A stretch of DNA of 64,000 nucleotides, taken from the NCBI RefSeq assembly GCF_001610835.1, contig NZ_CP011270.1, forward strand, positions 1,488,001-1,552,000, written 5' to 3'. The DNA comes from Planctomyces sp. SH-PL14 (GTDB lineage Bacteria; Planctomycetota; Planctomycetia; Planctomycetales; Planctomycetaceae). The translations under genes and the position numbers were made by a program. This document shows, piece by piece, positions 26,145-35,384 of this stretch. Position 1 is the first letter of the stretch. The number at the start of each line of letters is the position of its first letter. The notes beneath the pieces were generated by a model, which was not told the origin of the DNA, ran no database searches, and saw only the letters and a program-made list of their open reading frames with translations.

Positions 26145-27962
26145 ATGATCCGTCTGATGCTGCTCGCGGCGGTCTGGCTCACAATCGCCGCCCATTCCCC
26201 AACCGAGGCCGCCGAAGCCCCCCGGCCCAATCTCGTCGTGTTCCTCGCCGATGATGCCGGGTGGGGAGACTACAGCCGCAACGGCAATACGCAGGTCTCG
26301 ACGCCGAACATCGACTCCCTCGCCCGCGACGGGGTGACGCTCGACCGGTTCTTCGTCTGTCCCGTCTGCTCGCCGACCCGGGCCGAGTTCCTCACCGGAC
26401 GGTATCACCCGCGGACCGGCGTCTACGGCGTCTCGACCGGCCAGGAGCGGATGAGTCTCGACGAGAAGACCATCGCCGATGCCTTCCATACCGCCGGCTA
26501 CGCGACCGGGGCGTTCGGCAAGTGGCACAACGGCAGCCAGTGGCCCTATCACCCGATGGCCCGCGGCTTCGACGAATACTACGGCTACACCGCCGGGCAC
26601 TGGGGGGAGTACTTCGATCCCCCGCTCGAGCACAACGGGCAGCCGGTCCGGGAGAAGGGCTACATCGTCGACCTGTGCACGAGCCAAGCCCTCGACTTCA
26701 TCGACCGGAGCCGGGGAAAGCCGTTCTTCTGCTACGTCCCGTTCACGACCCCGCACTCCCCGTGGGGCGTCCCGGATGAGGACTGGCAGCGGTTCAAGGA
26801 CAAGCCGATCGCGCAGCGCGGCACGCAGCCGAACCAGGAGGACCTCGACGAGACGCGGTGCGCCCTGGCGATGATCGAGAACCAGGACCGCAACGTCGGC
26901 CGCGTGCTGAAGTGGCTCGAGGACCTGGGGCTCGCGGAGAACACTATCGTTCTTTACTTCTCGGACAACGGCCCCAACAGCTGGCGGTGGAACGGCGGCA
27001 TGAAGGGGCGAAAGGCGTCCACCGACGAAGGGGGGATCCGCTCGACCTGCTTCCTCCGCTGGCCGGCGAAGCTGCCGAAGGGCCGGACCGTCCCGCAGAT
27101 CGCGGGAGCGATCGACCTCCTGCCGACGCTGACGTCGCTGGCGGGCGTGACTCGCGTCGGAGACAAGCCGCTCGACGGCCGGGACCTGACGCCCCTCTTC
27201 CTGACGGAAGACACGCTCTGGCCGAAGCGGATGCTGTTCTCCACCTGGGCGGGCAAGGTGAGCGTCCGGACCGATCGCCACCGGCTCGACAGTCAGGGTG
27301 TCCTCTTCGACATGCAGGCCGATCCAGGGCAGACCACGCCGATCACGGCACAGGACCAGGAGACGACGAAGCAACTCACCGCCGCAGTGAGCCAATGGCG
27401 CAAAGACGTTCTCGGTGAAGCCTCCGAACCGAAGGGAGCGCCGCGGCGCGAACGGAAGGGACCGGGGAACGCCGTCGATCCGCGCCCGCTCACGGTCGGC
27501 TACCGCGAGTTCCCCCGCACCTGGCTCCCCGCCCGCGACGGCGAACCGCGGGGTGGGGTCCGGCGGAGCTCCAGCGCGCCGAACTCTTCATACTTCGTCC
27601 ACTGGACCTCGAAGGAGGACTCGATGGTCTGGCGGCTCGCGGTCCACACACCGGGCCGGTACGCGGTCGAGATCCTTTACACCTGTCCAGAAGCGGACGC
27701 GGGCTCGAAGGTCGAGCTCGCCTTTCAGGACCGGCGACTCGCAGGGACCGTCGCCCCGGGCTGGGACCCGCCGCTCTATACGAACCAGGACACGATCCCC
27801 CGTCCTCCGGCGGAGTCGCAGATGAAGGAGTTCCATCCACTGCGGCTCGGTGAGATGACGCTCCCCGCGGGCGAAGGGGACCTCGTCCTCAAGGCGACCG
27901 ACATCCCCGGCGGCTCGGTCATGGATGTGCGGGCCATCACGCTGACGCTGCTCGGCGACTGA
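26145..27962 (+). CDS. secreted type I sulfatase
   Basis: This is a formylglycine-dependent sulfatase of 605 aa that hydrolyses sulfate esters, probably of algal or other polysaccharides (inferred from lineage). A signal peptide is visible (RLMLLAAVWLTIAAHSPTEAAE). The metal site LVVFLADDAGWGD follows, and Cys75 in VCSPTRAEFLTGR is the residue converted to formylglycine (CxPxR core). FGKWHNG and YFSDNGPNSWRWNGG belong to the substrate and metal sites. The C-terminal ~180 residues (after about 430) look like an added beta-sandwich, possibly carbohydrate-binding. The ATG at 26145 was chosen because GGAGA lies 7 nt upstream and the signal peptide begins there. An anaerobic or aerobic maturase would be needed and is not seen in the window. 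Confidence 0.93.
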   Translation: MIRLMLLAAVWLTIAAHSPTEAAEAPRPNLVVFLADDAGWGDYSRNGNTQVSTPNIDSLARDGVTLDRFFVCPVCSPTRAEFLTGRYHPRTGVYGVSTGQERMSLDEKTIADAFHTAGYATGAFGKWHNGSQWPYHPMARGFDEYYGYTAGHWGEYFDPPLEHNGQPVREKGYIVDLCTSQALDFIDRSRGKPFFCYVPFTTPHSPWGVPDEDWQRFKDKPIAQRGTQPNQEDLDETRCALAMIENQDRNVGRVLKWLEDLGLAENTIVLYFSDNGPNSWRWNGGMKGRKASTDEGGIRSTCFLRWPAKLPKGRTVPQIAGAIDLLPTLTSLAGVTRVGDKPLDGRDLTPLFLTEDTLWPKRMLFSTWAGKVSVRTDRHRLDSQGVLFDMQADPGQTTPITAQDQETTKQLTAAVSQWRKDVLGEASEPKGAPRRERKGPGNAVDPRPLTVGYREFPRTWLPARDGEPRGGVRRSSSAPNSSYFVHWTSKEDSMVWRLAVHTPGRYAVEILYTCPEADAGSKVELAFQDRRLAGTVAPGWDPPLYTNQDTIPRPPAESQMKEFHPLRLGEMTLPAGEGDLVLKATDIPGGSVMDVRAITLTLLGD

Positions 27963-28013
27963 GAGATTCTGAAACAAGACTCTTGACCTCATGATTCGCC
28001 GGCGGCAGAATGC

Positions 28014-28030
28014 CTAAACTAATAGTTTAG
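28014..28030. promoter_or_regulatory. palindromic operator upstream of blaI-like gene
   Basis: CTAAACTAATAGTTTAG is a near-perfect 17-bp dyad 18 bp before the blaI-like ATG. A TTGACC hexamer at 27983 with CAGAAT 17 bp later gives a plausible promoter that the dyad would overlap downstream. Autorepression by the BlaI-like protein is inferred. Confidence 0.7.
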
Positions 28031-28048
28031 TTGAAAGGGCCGATCGGA

Positions 28049-28429
28049 ATGGCCGAAGTCAGTCCCAGCGAACGGGAGCTCGACATCCTCAAGGTCCTGT
28101 GGGACCGGGGGGAGTCGAAGGTCCGCGACGTACACGAGGCCCTGTGCCGCCACCAGCAGACCGCCTTCACGACGGTGCAGACGCTGCTGCGGATCATGGC
28201 GGACAAGGGGCTCGTCCGGCAGCGGATCGAGGGGCGGACCCTCTACTACGCTCCCCTCCACACGCGCGAGCAGGTGAGCTCGCGGTTCCTGAGCCGGGTC
28301 TTTGACGGGGCCCTCGACGAGCTCGTCCTCAACATGCTGCGGGCGGAAGACGTCTCGCCCGATGAGATGCGGGACCTGGAACGGCTGATCGCCCGGGCCC
28401 GCCGCGACAAACAGACTCCCCCGGAGTAG
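28049..28429 (+). CDS. BlaI/MecI-family transcriptional repressor
   Basis: This 126-aa winged-helix repressor has the family pattern throughout: SERELDILKVLWDRGESKVRDV, then the recognition helix in TAFTTVQTLLRIMADKGLVRQ, the wing EGRTLYYAP, and a C-terminal dimerisation helix FDGALDELVLNML. BlaI proteins dimerise on inverted repeats and are removed by cleavage started by the partner BlaR1-type protease. The ATG at 28049 was chosen over a TTG at 28031, which sits directly against the operator dyad. Only 3 bp separate it from the downstream protease gene, so the two are one operon. Confidence 0.93.
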   Translation: MAEVSPSERELDILKVLWDRGESKVRDVHEALCRHQQTAFTTVQTLLRIMADKGLVRQRIEGRTLYYAPLHTREQVSSRFLSRVFDGALDELVLNMLRAEDVSPDEMRDLERLIARARRDKQTPPE

Positions 28430-28432
28430 CAC

Positions 28433-31216
28433 ATGACCACTGCACAGTTGCTCGTGTTGACGTGGATGGAGTGGGCCGCCGCGGGAGCCGTACTGCTCCT
28501 CGTGGCGCGACTGGCGCTCGGTCGGATCACCCAGCCGGCCGACCGGATTCTGCTGATCCTGATGGCCTTCGGCACGGCGACGATGCTCCCCGTGCTGGCG
28601 ATGCTCGCCCCGATTCCCGCCTGGCGGCTGGGGGTTGTTTCGTCCTCCCGCACCGAGGCGATCATCGCACCTGCGGTTTCGACGGACGTCCCGACCGCGG
28701 CCATGCCACGGTCGTCCGCGCCTGTTGCGGCTGCGCCCCCACAGCGGCCGTCCGCTCTCGATCACACCCCAGGCTCCTCCGTCGCGTCCCCCGCGGCGGT
28801 GAAGACGGAGACGAGCCGCCCCCGTTCTACTTTCGATTTGTGGTCGCTCGCGGCGGGCGTCCTGGTGACCGCCTACGCCGGGATCGCGGTCGTCTTCGCG
28901 GCGCGATGGATCGCCGGATCGATTCGCCTCCGGCGGCTCGTAAACGACTCTGCTCCGGCCAGCGACGAACTTCGGGCGATCTGGAACGAAGTCACCGCGG
29001 GCCGCGGCGCTTCGGTCGCGCTGCGGGTTTCGAACGATGTCGACACCCCACTCGCCTTCGGCTGGCTCTCTCCGACGGTCGTTGTCCCGGCCACGGTCGC
29101 CGCGGCGGACGCCCGGACGCTCCGGTTCTGCCTGGCCCACGAATGGTCGCATCTGGAACGGCGGGACCTCCCCGCGTGGGGTCTGGCGCGGCTCTGCCAG
29201 TTCGGACTGTGGTGCCAGCCCCTCTACTGGACGCTCCGCCGCGAGCTGCGGGTCTGCCAGGACATCCTCGCCGACAACCGGGCCGCCTCCGCCGGCGGAG
29301 ATTCGATCGAATACTCCGAGCTCCTCGTCCGGTTCGCCCGGAACCGGATGGCGACTCCGCTCGCCGGAGCAATGGCGCTCCTCGATCGACCGAGCCAACT
29401 GACCCGCCGGGTGAAAATGCTCCTCGCCTCCGGACGCAGCCTGCGTCTCCGCTCGGGCGGACTGTTCCGCGCTCTCGCGGGGGCGGGGGTCCTGACGGGA
29501 GCGGTCCTGCTGAGCGCGGTCCGTCTCTCGGCGCTGCAGGCCGCCGACGGGCCCGAGAAGACTCCGGCCCCCGAGGCGAAACCCGAGACTCCCCCGGCGG
29601 AGAAGCCGAAAGACAAACCGGCCGAGGAGACGCTGCACTACGGCGGCGTGGTGGTCAGCAAGGGGACCGACAAAGGAATTCCGGGAGCGACGGTGACGGT
29701 CCGCCGGTCCAAGCTCACCGCACAGGAGAACTCGATCATCGAGGAGTCCCGCCACACGACGGACAGCGACGGCAAATTCCAGTTCGTCATCCCGCCGGAG
29801 CAGGTGGCGATCCCCTGGCTGTACATCGAGCTCGACGTCGAGCATCCCGACTACGCCGCGAAGAAGGGGCACGGCTACGCCCTCTCGATGATCCGCAAGA
29901 ACGAGCCGCTGGGAGAGCGTCCCTTCTTCGAGAAGACGGAACTCAACCCCTCCGACCCCGTCACCGGAACGGTCGTCGATCCGGGCGGAAAACCTCTTCA
30001 GGGAATCAAGCTCCAGGGCTACTCCACATCCAACGCCGCCGATTTCCGGGAATACGGTTCCTTCACCGATACCGTGACCGACGAATCGGGCCGGTTCCGT
30101 CTCCCGATGATCAAAGGGGGCGTCGGCGTGATGTGGATCCTCCCCAAGGACTTCGCCAGCACCTCCCGGGCGATCCACAAGGATCGGGGCGAGCTCGGGA
30201 CCATCACCCTGCGGCCTGGAGTGCGGACCGGCGGCCGGGTGATCGGCGTCTCCGGCGAGCCGGTGGCCGGGATCCCGGTGAACATCGAGTACCAGGGGGA
30301 GGGCAATGAGACCGTCAACGACCTCCCGGTCGCGACGTCGATCGTCCGCAGCGCCGTAACCGACAAGGAGGGACGGTTCGCCTTTGATCCGCTCCCCAGC
30401 GGTTCCTACCGCGTGATCCCGGACGAGCACCGCCGCGATCCGATCGACCGGGACCGGACCCAGTACAAGATCCCGGGGGTCTTCCTCCCGCTCACCGTCA
30501 AGCTCCAGGAAGGGACGGAGGCCGCTCCGATCGAGGTCCAGGCTGCGCCGCACGTCGTCTTCCACGCCCAGATCTATGACAGCAGCGGCAAGAAGTCGCG
30601 GGGGCATGAGTTCTTCCTGTTCGGCGAGATCGACAAGCAGTTCTGGTTCGGCCAGGGAAAACCCGACATGGAGGGGACGATCGCCATGGAGGTGCCGCAC
30701 GGACTGCAGAACGTCCGGATTCAGCTCATGACCAACGAGCACGGGGCCTTGCGGTTCCGCCGCGGCAAAGGGAAAGAACTGGAGAACCGGAAGGACGACA
30801 TCGAGTTCGGCACGCTGAACGAGGATGTCGAAGGCTTCGAGATCATCAAGTACAAGGCCCCGATCGTGATTGTGAAAGCGGTCGACGAGAACCAGGTCCT
30901 GGTCCCCGGATTCCGCGTGTCCGCCGCGTACCCGTGGGGACAGCAGCGGTACATCCTGGAAGGAGAACAGCGGTCGGACCTCTCCTTCGAGAAGCAGAAC
31001 GACGGACGCTACCGGACCTCGCAGATGCTTCCCGACGAGGATGTGAAGTTCACCGTGGAGGCCGCCGGATACGAGACGGCGAGCGAGACGGTCCGGCTGC
31101 CGGAAGGGGAGCTCAAGGAGCTGGTCCTGACGCTCAAGAAGGCGAAGGAGGCCCCGGCCGCTGCTCCCGCGACGCCGCCAGCGGATGCCAAGCTCCCTCC
31201 CCCGAAGCCGGAGTGA
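28433..31216 (+). CDS. BlaR1-like M56 metalloprotease with C-terminal carboxypeptidase-regulatory-like domains
   Basis: This 927-aa integral membrane protease is the probable sensor partner of the BlaI-like repressor. Membrane helices lie near 10-28, 40-62 and 140-160, followed by the M56 zinc motif H236-E-W-S-H240 within LAHEWSHLERRD and a further helix near 345-365. Classical BlaR1 ends in a penicillin-binding domain. Here the C-terminal 540 residues instead contain at least four beta-sandwich segments of the carboxypeptidase-regulatory/CNA-B type (for example VVSKGTDKGIPGATVTVRRS and GTVVDPGGKPLQGIKLQG), ending in an Ala/Pro-rich tail. A beta-lactam sensor role is therefore unlikely. What the extracellular part binds is unknown. 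The wHTH/M56 pair with variable C-termini is common in Planctomycetota. Confidence 0.88.
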   Translation: MTTAQLLVLTWMEWAAAGAVLLLVARLALGRITQPADRILLILMAFGTATMLPVLAMLAPIPAWRLGVVSSSRTEAIIAPAVSTDVPTAAMPRSSAPVAAAPPQRPSALDHTPGSSVASPAAVKTETSRPRSTFDLWSLAAGVLVTAYAGIAVVFAARWIAGSIRLRRLVNDSAPASDELRAIWNEVTAGRGASVALRVSNDVDTPLAFGWLSPTVVVPATVAAADARTLRFCLAHEWSHLERRDLPAWGLARLCQFGLWCQPLYWTLRRELRVCQDILADNRAASAGGDSIEYSELLVRFARNRMATPLAGAMALLDRPSQLTRRVKMLLASGRSLRLRSGGLFRALAGAGVLTGAVLLSAVRLSALQAADGPEKTPAPEAKPETPPAEKPKDKPAEETLHYGGVVVSKGTDKGIPGATVTVRRSKLTAQENSIIEESRHTTDSDGKFQFVIPPEQVAIPWLYIELDVEHPDYAAKKGHGYALSMIRKNEPLGERPFFEKTELNPSDPVTGTVVDPGGKPLQGIKLQGYSTSNAADFREYGSFTDTVTDESGRFRLPMIKGGVGVMWILPKDFASTSRAIHKDRGELGTITLRPGVRTGGRVIGVSGEPVAGIPVNIEYQGEGNETVNDLPVATSIVRSAVTDKEGRFAFDPLPSGSYRVIPDEHRRDPIDRDRTQYKIPGVFLPLTVKLQEGTEAAPIEVQAAPHVVFHAQIYDSSGKKSRGHEFFLFGEIDKQFWFGQGKPDMEGTIAMEVPHGLQNVRIQLMTNEHGALRFRRGKGKELENRKDDIEFGTLNEDVEGFEIIKYKAPIVIVKAVDENQVLVPGFRVSAAYPWGQQRYILEGEQRSDLSFEKQNDGRYRTSQMLPDEDVKFTVEAAGYETASETVRLPEGELKELVLTLKKAKEAPAAAPATPPADAKLPPPKPE

Positions 31217-31248
31217 TGAGGTTTATGGAACTCCCGACGACCGCGTCT

Positions 31249-31414
31249 CGGGAGGGCGAGGCTCCCGTCGAGCCGCAGCGGTGGAAGAGGCGACCGTTCT
31301 CCCCAGCCGAAAGCTCTTCGTCGTGATGCGATTCATCGGGGAAGCGCATCAGCCCGAGGACAGATTGGACACGGTCAGGAACCTGCGCGGCTCAGCAGGA
31401 GCTTCGCCCTCCCG
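31249..31414. repeat. inverted REP-like pair
   Basis: The arms at 31249-31276 (CGGGAGGGCGAGGCTCCCGT onward) and 31387-31414 are inverted copies differing at only a few positions. Together they could fold into a long hairpin. This is a second repeat family, different from the CACAGAT type and from the 300-bp element. It occupies most of the gap between the BlaR1-like gene and the DUF1549 gene. Confidence 0.7.
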
Positions 31415-31452
31415 GGTTCGGCGATCCGTTTCAAATTCCAGAGTGACCAACG

Positions 31453-33858
31453 ATGCCCGGCGCTCCCCTCATTGCGGCTCTGCTCGTCGGGTTCGTCGCG
31501 ACGTGCCTGCCGTCGGTCAGTTGCGCTGATGACGTTGCCGTGCCAGCGGGCGCGTCCGCCGACGCGGAGGCGATCCGGACCGTCGACTTTGAGCGGCACG
31601 TCGAGCCGATCCTGGGACGGCTCGGCTGCCGCGCGGGAGCGTGCCACGGCTCGTTCCAGGGGAAAGGCGGCTTTCGACTGAGCCTCTTCGGCCAGTCCCC
31701 GACGGCGGACCACGCCGCGATGGCGGGGGACCGCGGCTCGAAGCGGGTGATCGTCGAGACGCCGCTGGAGAGCCTGATCCTGGCCAAGCCTTCGGGGCGA
31801 ATCGAGCACGAGGGGGGGCTGCGGCTCCCCGCGGACTCCTTTGAATATGAAGTGCTGCGGCGATGGATCGCGGCTGGAGCGGTCCATGTCTCGGGACGAG
31901 GCGAACTCCGCGAGCTTCGGCTGGAACCGGCGGTGAATGGGCCCCTGAAACGGGGAGAGTCCTTCGGCCTCCGAGTTATGGCCAGCTTCCTCGACGGCGA
32001 GACCGAAGAGGTCACCCGCTTCAGCGAGTTCCGCAGCCGGGACGAGACCGTGGCCACGGTCGACGGACGCGGGACCGTGAACGTTGTCGGACACGGCGGG
32101 ACGTCGGTGCAGGCGACCTATGGAGGCCGGTTCGCCCACCGGTCGGTCAGCGTCCCCTGGCCGACCGCTCAGCCGCTCCCGCCGCGCGCCAAACCGGCCA
32201 ACCTGATCGACGTCGAGATCGACCGCCGGCTCGATGAACTGGGACTGGCGGCGAGTCCCCCCGCCTCCGACGATGAGTTCCTGCGGCGGGCGACGATCGA
32301 CCTCCTGGGGACGCTCCCCGCTCCCGCGGACGTGCGGGCGTTCCTCGCCGATCCGAGTCCGCTCAAGCGGTCGGCGGCGATCGACCGGCTCCTGGCCGAT
32401 CCGCGCCGCGCGGTCGTATGGGCGTCGAAGATGTGCGACGTCACGGGCTGCAACGTCGATACGATGGAGGAACCCGCCGCGCTCCGCCCCAAGCGGGCCC
32501 GGATGTGGCACGACTGGTTCCGCCGCCGGTTCGCTGACAATGTCTCGTATGACGAACTCGTTCGCGGCGTGCTCTGTGCGACGAGCCGCGGCGGAGTGCC
32601 GATCGGAGACTGGGTCGAGCAGGAGGCAGCGCGGCAGGCGGCCGCGGAATCGAAGTTTGAATCGGACTACGCCGAGCGCGATTCGCTCGATCTCTACTGG
32701 CGGCGGCTCCGCGCCGAGGGGACCTTCTCGGTCGAGGACCACGCCGAACTGGCGGCGTCGGCGTTCCTCGGCCTGCGGCTGCACTGCGCCCGCTGCCACC
32801 ATCACCCGTACGACCGCTGGTCGCAGCGGGACTTCGCCGGGTTCGCCCAGACGTTCTCCCGCATCCAGTTCGGCAGCTCGACGGAGCTCCGGACCGAAGT
32901 GATGCGGCAGCTCGACCGCCGCCGCCAGGCCCGCGCGGCGGGGGAATCGCTCCCGCCGCTCGTGCGGGTCCAGGAGGTCTATGTCGCGGCCACCCCCTGG
33001 CAGCTCGTCGACGCCGCGGCCCAGGCGGATGCACCGCCGCAGGCTCCCGGAGGTCCGCTCCTGGCGGAGTCCGCGGATCCGCGGGAGGACCTCTGGCGGT
33101 GGCTCGTCCGCCCGGACAATCCGCTCTTCGCCCGGAGCTTTGTGAACCGGGTCTGGGCGAAATACTTCGGGACGGGCCTCGTCGAACCGGTCGACGACCT
33201 GTCCGCTTCGAACCCCGCCACGCACCCCGAGCTGTTCGACCGGCTGGCGACGGAGTTCGTTCGATCCGGCTTCGACGTTGCGGCGCTGGAGCGGCTGATC
33301 CTCTCGTCCAACGCCTACCAGCGCTCGTCGCGGGCCGTGGACCCGTCGCGGCCGGCCGGTCCCTGGCTTGCTCACGCGCCCGTTCGATCGCTCCCGGCCG
33401 AGACGCTCCTCGACGCGCTGAACGCCGCGCTGGAGACCACGGAAGACTTCGGTGCCGAAGTGCCGCCGGGGAGCACGGCCCACGAGGTCGCGCCGAACCG
33501 GCTGGCCGACGCGCGGAGCCAGGCGCTGTTCACGCTGCTGGGACGCGGCGACCGCCGTTCGCTCTGCGAGTGCGACCGGGAGAGCGGCCCCTCGATCCGG
33601 CGGTCGATTTACCTCCTCAGCGACGAACGGGTCCTGACGAAGATCCGCGAGGGACGTCTCGCTCGGCTCCTCAGCGCCAGCCGCTCCGACGACGAGATTC
33701 TTGACGAAATGTTCCTGGCGACACTGTCGCGGCAGCCCAACTCCGGCGAGCTCTCGTTCCTGCGGAGCGAACTGGCCGCGGCGGCGGACCGCCGGGAGGC
33801 GCTGGTCGACATCGTCTGGTCGCTCCTCAACACCCGCGAGTTTTCCACGAATCATTGA
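31453..33858 (+). CDS. DUF1549/DUF1553 (PSCyt2/PSD1) planctomycete secreted protein
   Basis: This 801-aa exported protein starts with a signal peptide (APLIAALLVGFVATCLPSVSCA). It carries a PSCyt1-like motif GCRAGACHGSFQGK near residue 60, where a cytochrome-c-like Cys...CysHis pattern occurs with unusual spacing. A bacterial Ig-like domain follows (about 150-235; FRSRDETVATVDGRGTVNVVG), then DUF1549 (about 255-460; DDEFLRRATIDLLGTLP, and LRLHCARCHHHPYDRWSQRDF with a second CxxCH) and DUF1553 (about 535-790; RSFVNRVWAKYFGTGLVEPV). The biochemical role of this large planctomycete family is not established; a link to polysaccharide use or outer-surface complexes is an inference. The DUF1501 partner follows 61 bp later, the usual pairing. 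Confidence 0.93.
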   Translation: MPGAPLIAALLVGFVATCLPSVSCADDVAVPAGASADAEAIRTVDFERHVEPILGRLGCRAGACHGSFQGKGGFRLSLFGQSPTADHAAMAGDRGSKRVIVETPLESLILAKPSGRIEHEGGLRLPADSFEYEVLRRWIAAGAVHVSGRGELRELRLEPAVNGPLKRGESFGLRVMASFLDGETEEVTRFSEFRSRDETVATVDGRGTVNVVGHGGTSVQATYGGRFAHRSVSVPWPTAQPLPPRAKPANLIDVEIDRRLDELGLAASPPASDDEFLRRATIDLLGTLPAPADVRAFLADPSPLKRSAAIDRLLADPRRAVVWASKMCDVTGCNVDTMEEPAALRPKRARMWHDWFRRRFADNVSYDELVRGVLCATSRGGVPIGDWVEQEAARQAAAESKFESDYAERDSLDLYWRRLRAEGTFSVEDHAELAASAFLGLRLHCARCHHHPYDRWSQRDFAGFAQTFSRIQFGSSTELRTEVMRQLDRRRQARAAGESLPPLVRVQEVYVAATPWQLVDAAAQADAPPQAPGGPLLAESADPREDLWRWLVRPDNPLFARSFVNRVWAKYFGTGLVEPVDDLSASNPATHPELFDRLATEFVRSGFDVAALERLILSSNAYQRSSRAVDPSRPAGPWLAHAPVRSLPAETLLDALNAALETTEDFGAEVPPGSTAHEVAPNRLADARSQALFTLLGRGDRRSLCECDRESGPSIRRSIYLLSDERVLTKIREGRLARLLSASRSDDEILDEMFLATLSRQPNSGELSFLRSELAAAADRREALVDIVWSLLNTREFSTNH

Positions 33859-33919
33859 CGCGTCGATCCGGCCTCCTGGCCGTTCTTCGGCGTCCGCTCC
33901 CCCTGCGAGGGCTTCGATC

Positions 33920-35275
33920 ATGTCTGGAACCTTCGGCCTGTGGTCTCCCGGAGAGCTGCGTCCTTCCCGGCGGAGCTTCCTCCGCATCGGCGCCGCTGGA
34001 CTGGCGGGGCTGACGCTCGGCGAGGCGCTCCGGGCGGAAGACAAACCGGCGACCGCATCTCCGCCGGCCCGCAACGTGATCATGCTCTTCCTGACCGGCG
34101 GGCCAACCACAATCGACATGTGGGACATGAAGCCCGAGGCTCCTGCGTCGATCCGCGGGGAGTTCCGGCCGATCGACACCTCGGTCAGCGGGCTCCAGAT
34201 CTGCGAACACATGCCGCAGCTGGCGAAGGCGATGCACCTGGCGACCCTGGTCCGCTCCGTGACCCATACGATCGCGGAGCATACGCAGGGGCAGCGGTAC
34301 CTTATGACAGGGAATGCTCCTTCGCCGGCGGTCGAGTCCGCTTCGCTCGGCTCGCTGGCAAGCCACCTCATCCGGGACCGGAAGGGAATCCCGCCGTATG
34401 CGACGCTGGGGGATGTACCGGCTGCCAACTCCGGCGATCTCGGAGCCGCGTTCAATCCGTTTGCGATCCCGTCGCTGGAGCGGATCATTCGAGGAAAGGA
34501 CAAGGAGGACGAGGCCGGCGGGGCGGAAAAAGGGGGGAGCGACCGGATCGGTCTGCCGGAGGGGGTGACGCGGGAGGATTTCTTCCGGAGGCTCAAGATT
34601 CGCGATCGGCTCGATCAGCGGATGGCGGGAGGGGCGGCGGCGGACCTGGCCGGACAGCTCGACCGGTTCCATGCGGAGGCCGTCGAGATCCTGCGGTCGG
34701 ACGCGATCAACGGGGCGTTGCAGATCGGCCAGGAGGGGGCTGCCGTTCGGGAGCGGTATGGGGAGTCGGACCTGGGGCGGCGGATGCTGGCGGCGCGGCG
34801 GCTGGTGGAGGCGGGGGCACGCTTTGTCACGATCGGATTTGGAGACTGGGACACGCACCTCAACAACTTTTCGCGGATGCAGCAGTCGCTGCTTCCACAA
34901 CTGGACCGGGCGCTGGCGTCGCTGCTGACCGATCTGGAGGAGCGGGGGCTGCTGAAGGAGACGGTTGTCTACTGCACGGGGGAGTTCGGGCGGACTCCGG
35001 CGGTGAATGGCAATGCGGGGCGGGACCATTGGGCACGGACGATGACGGCCCTGGTTGCCGGCGGCGGGTTCCGGCGGGGGATTGCCTACGGCGCGACCGA
35101 TCGGGAGGGGGTAGAGCCGACGAGCGGTCCCTGTTCCCCAGATGACTTGAGCGCGACGATCTTCCGGCAGCTCAGTTTTGGTCCGGCGCATCTGGCGACG
35201 ACTCGGACAGGTCGGCCGATCCGGATCTTCCCGGCGGGAACGCCAGTGGAGGGTTTGATTGAGGCTGGTGTCTGA
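33920..35275 (+). CDS. DUF1501 family Tat-exported protein
   Basis: This 451-aa member of the alkaline-phosphatase-like DUF1501 family has a twin-arginine signal (RRSFLRIGAAGLAGLTLG, residues 17-34). Family motifs are NVIMLFLTGGPTTIDMWDMK, EHMPQLAKAMH, RFVTIGFGDWDTHLNNF and ETVVYCTGEFGRTP...GRDHWARTM. The ATG at 33920 was chosen because it gives a normal-length Tat signal; the frame stays open upstream but overlaps the previous gene. It is almost always found next to DUF1549/DUF1553 genes, as here, and presumably acts in the same exported complex. The substrate is unknown. Confidence 0.93.
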   Translation: MSGTFGLWSPGELRPSRRSFLRIGAAGLAGLTLGEALRAEDKPATASPPARNVIMLFLTGGPTTIDMWDMKPEAPASIRGEFRPIDTSVSGLQICEHMPQLAKAMHLATLVRSVTHTIAEHTQGQRYLMTGNAPSPAVESASLGSLASHLIRDRKGIPPYATLGDVPAANSGDLGAAFNPFAIPSLERIIRGKDKEDEAGGAEKGGSDRIGLPEGVTREDFFRRLKIRDRLDQRMAGGAAADLAGQLDRFHAEAVEILRSDAINGALQIGQEGAAVRERYGESDLGRRMLAARRLVEAGARFVTIGFGDWDTHLNNFSRMQQSLLPQLDRALASLLTDLEERGLLKETVVYCTGEFGRTPAVNGNAGRDHWARTMTALVAGGGFRRGIAYGATDREGVEPTSGPCSPDDLSATIFRQLSFGPAHLATTRTGRPIRIFPAGTPVEGLIEAGV

Positions 35276-35384
35276 TCGGTCAATCAATCCCATCGCCCCA
35301 CGACCACGCCGATGCGGCGGGACGCTGGTATGCTGGAGAGCACGAGTCGGACCTCGGTAACCACCCGTTCTCCTCCGTCCCGCC

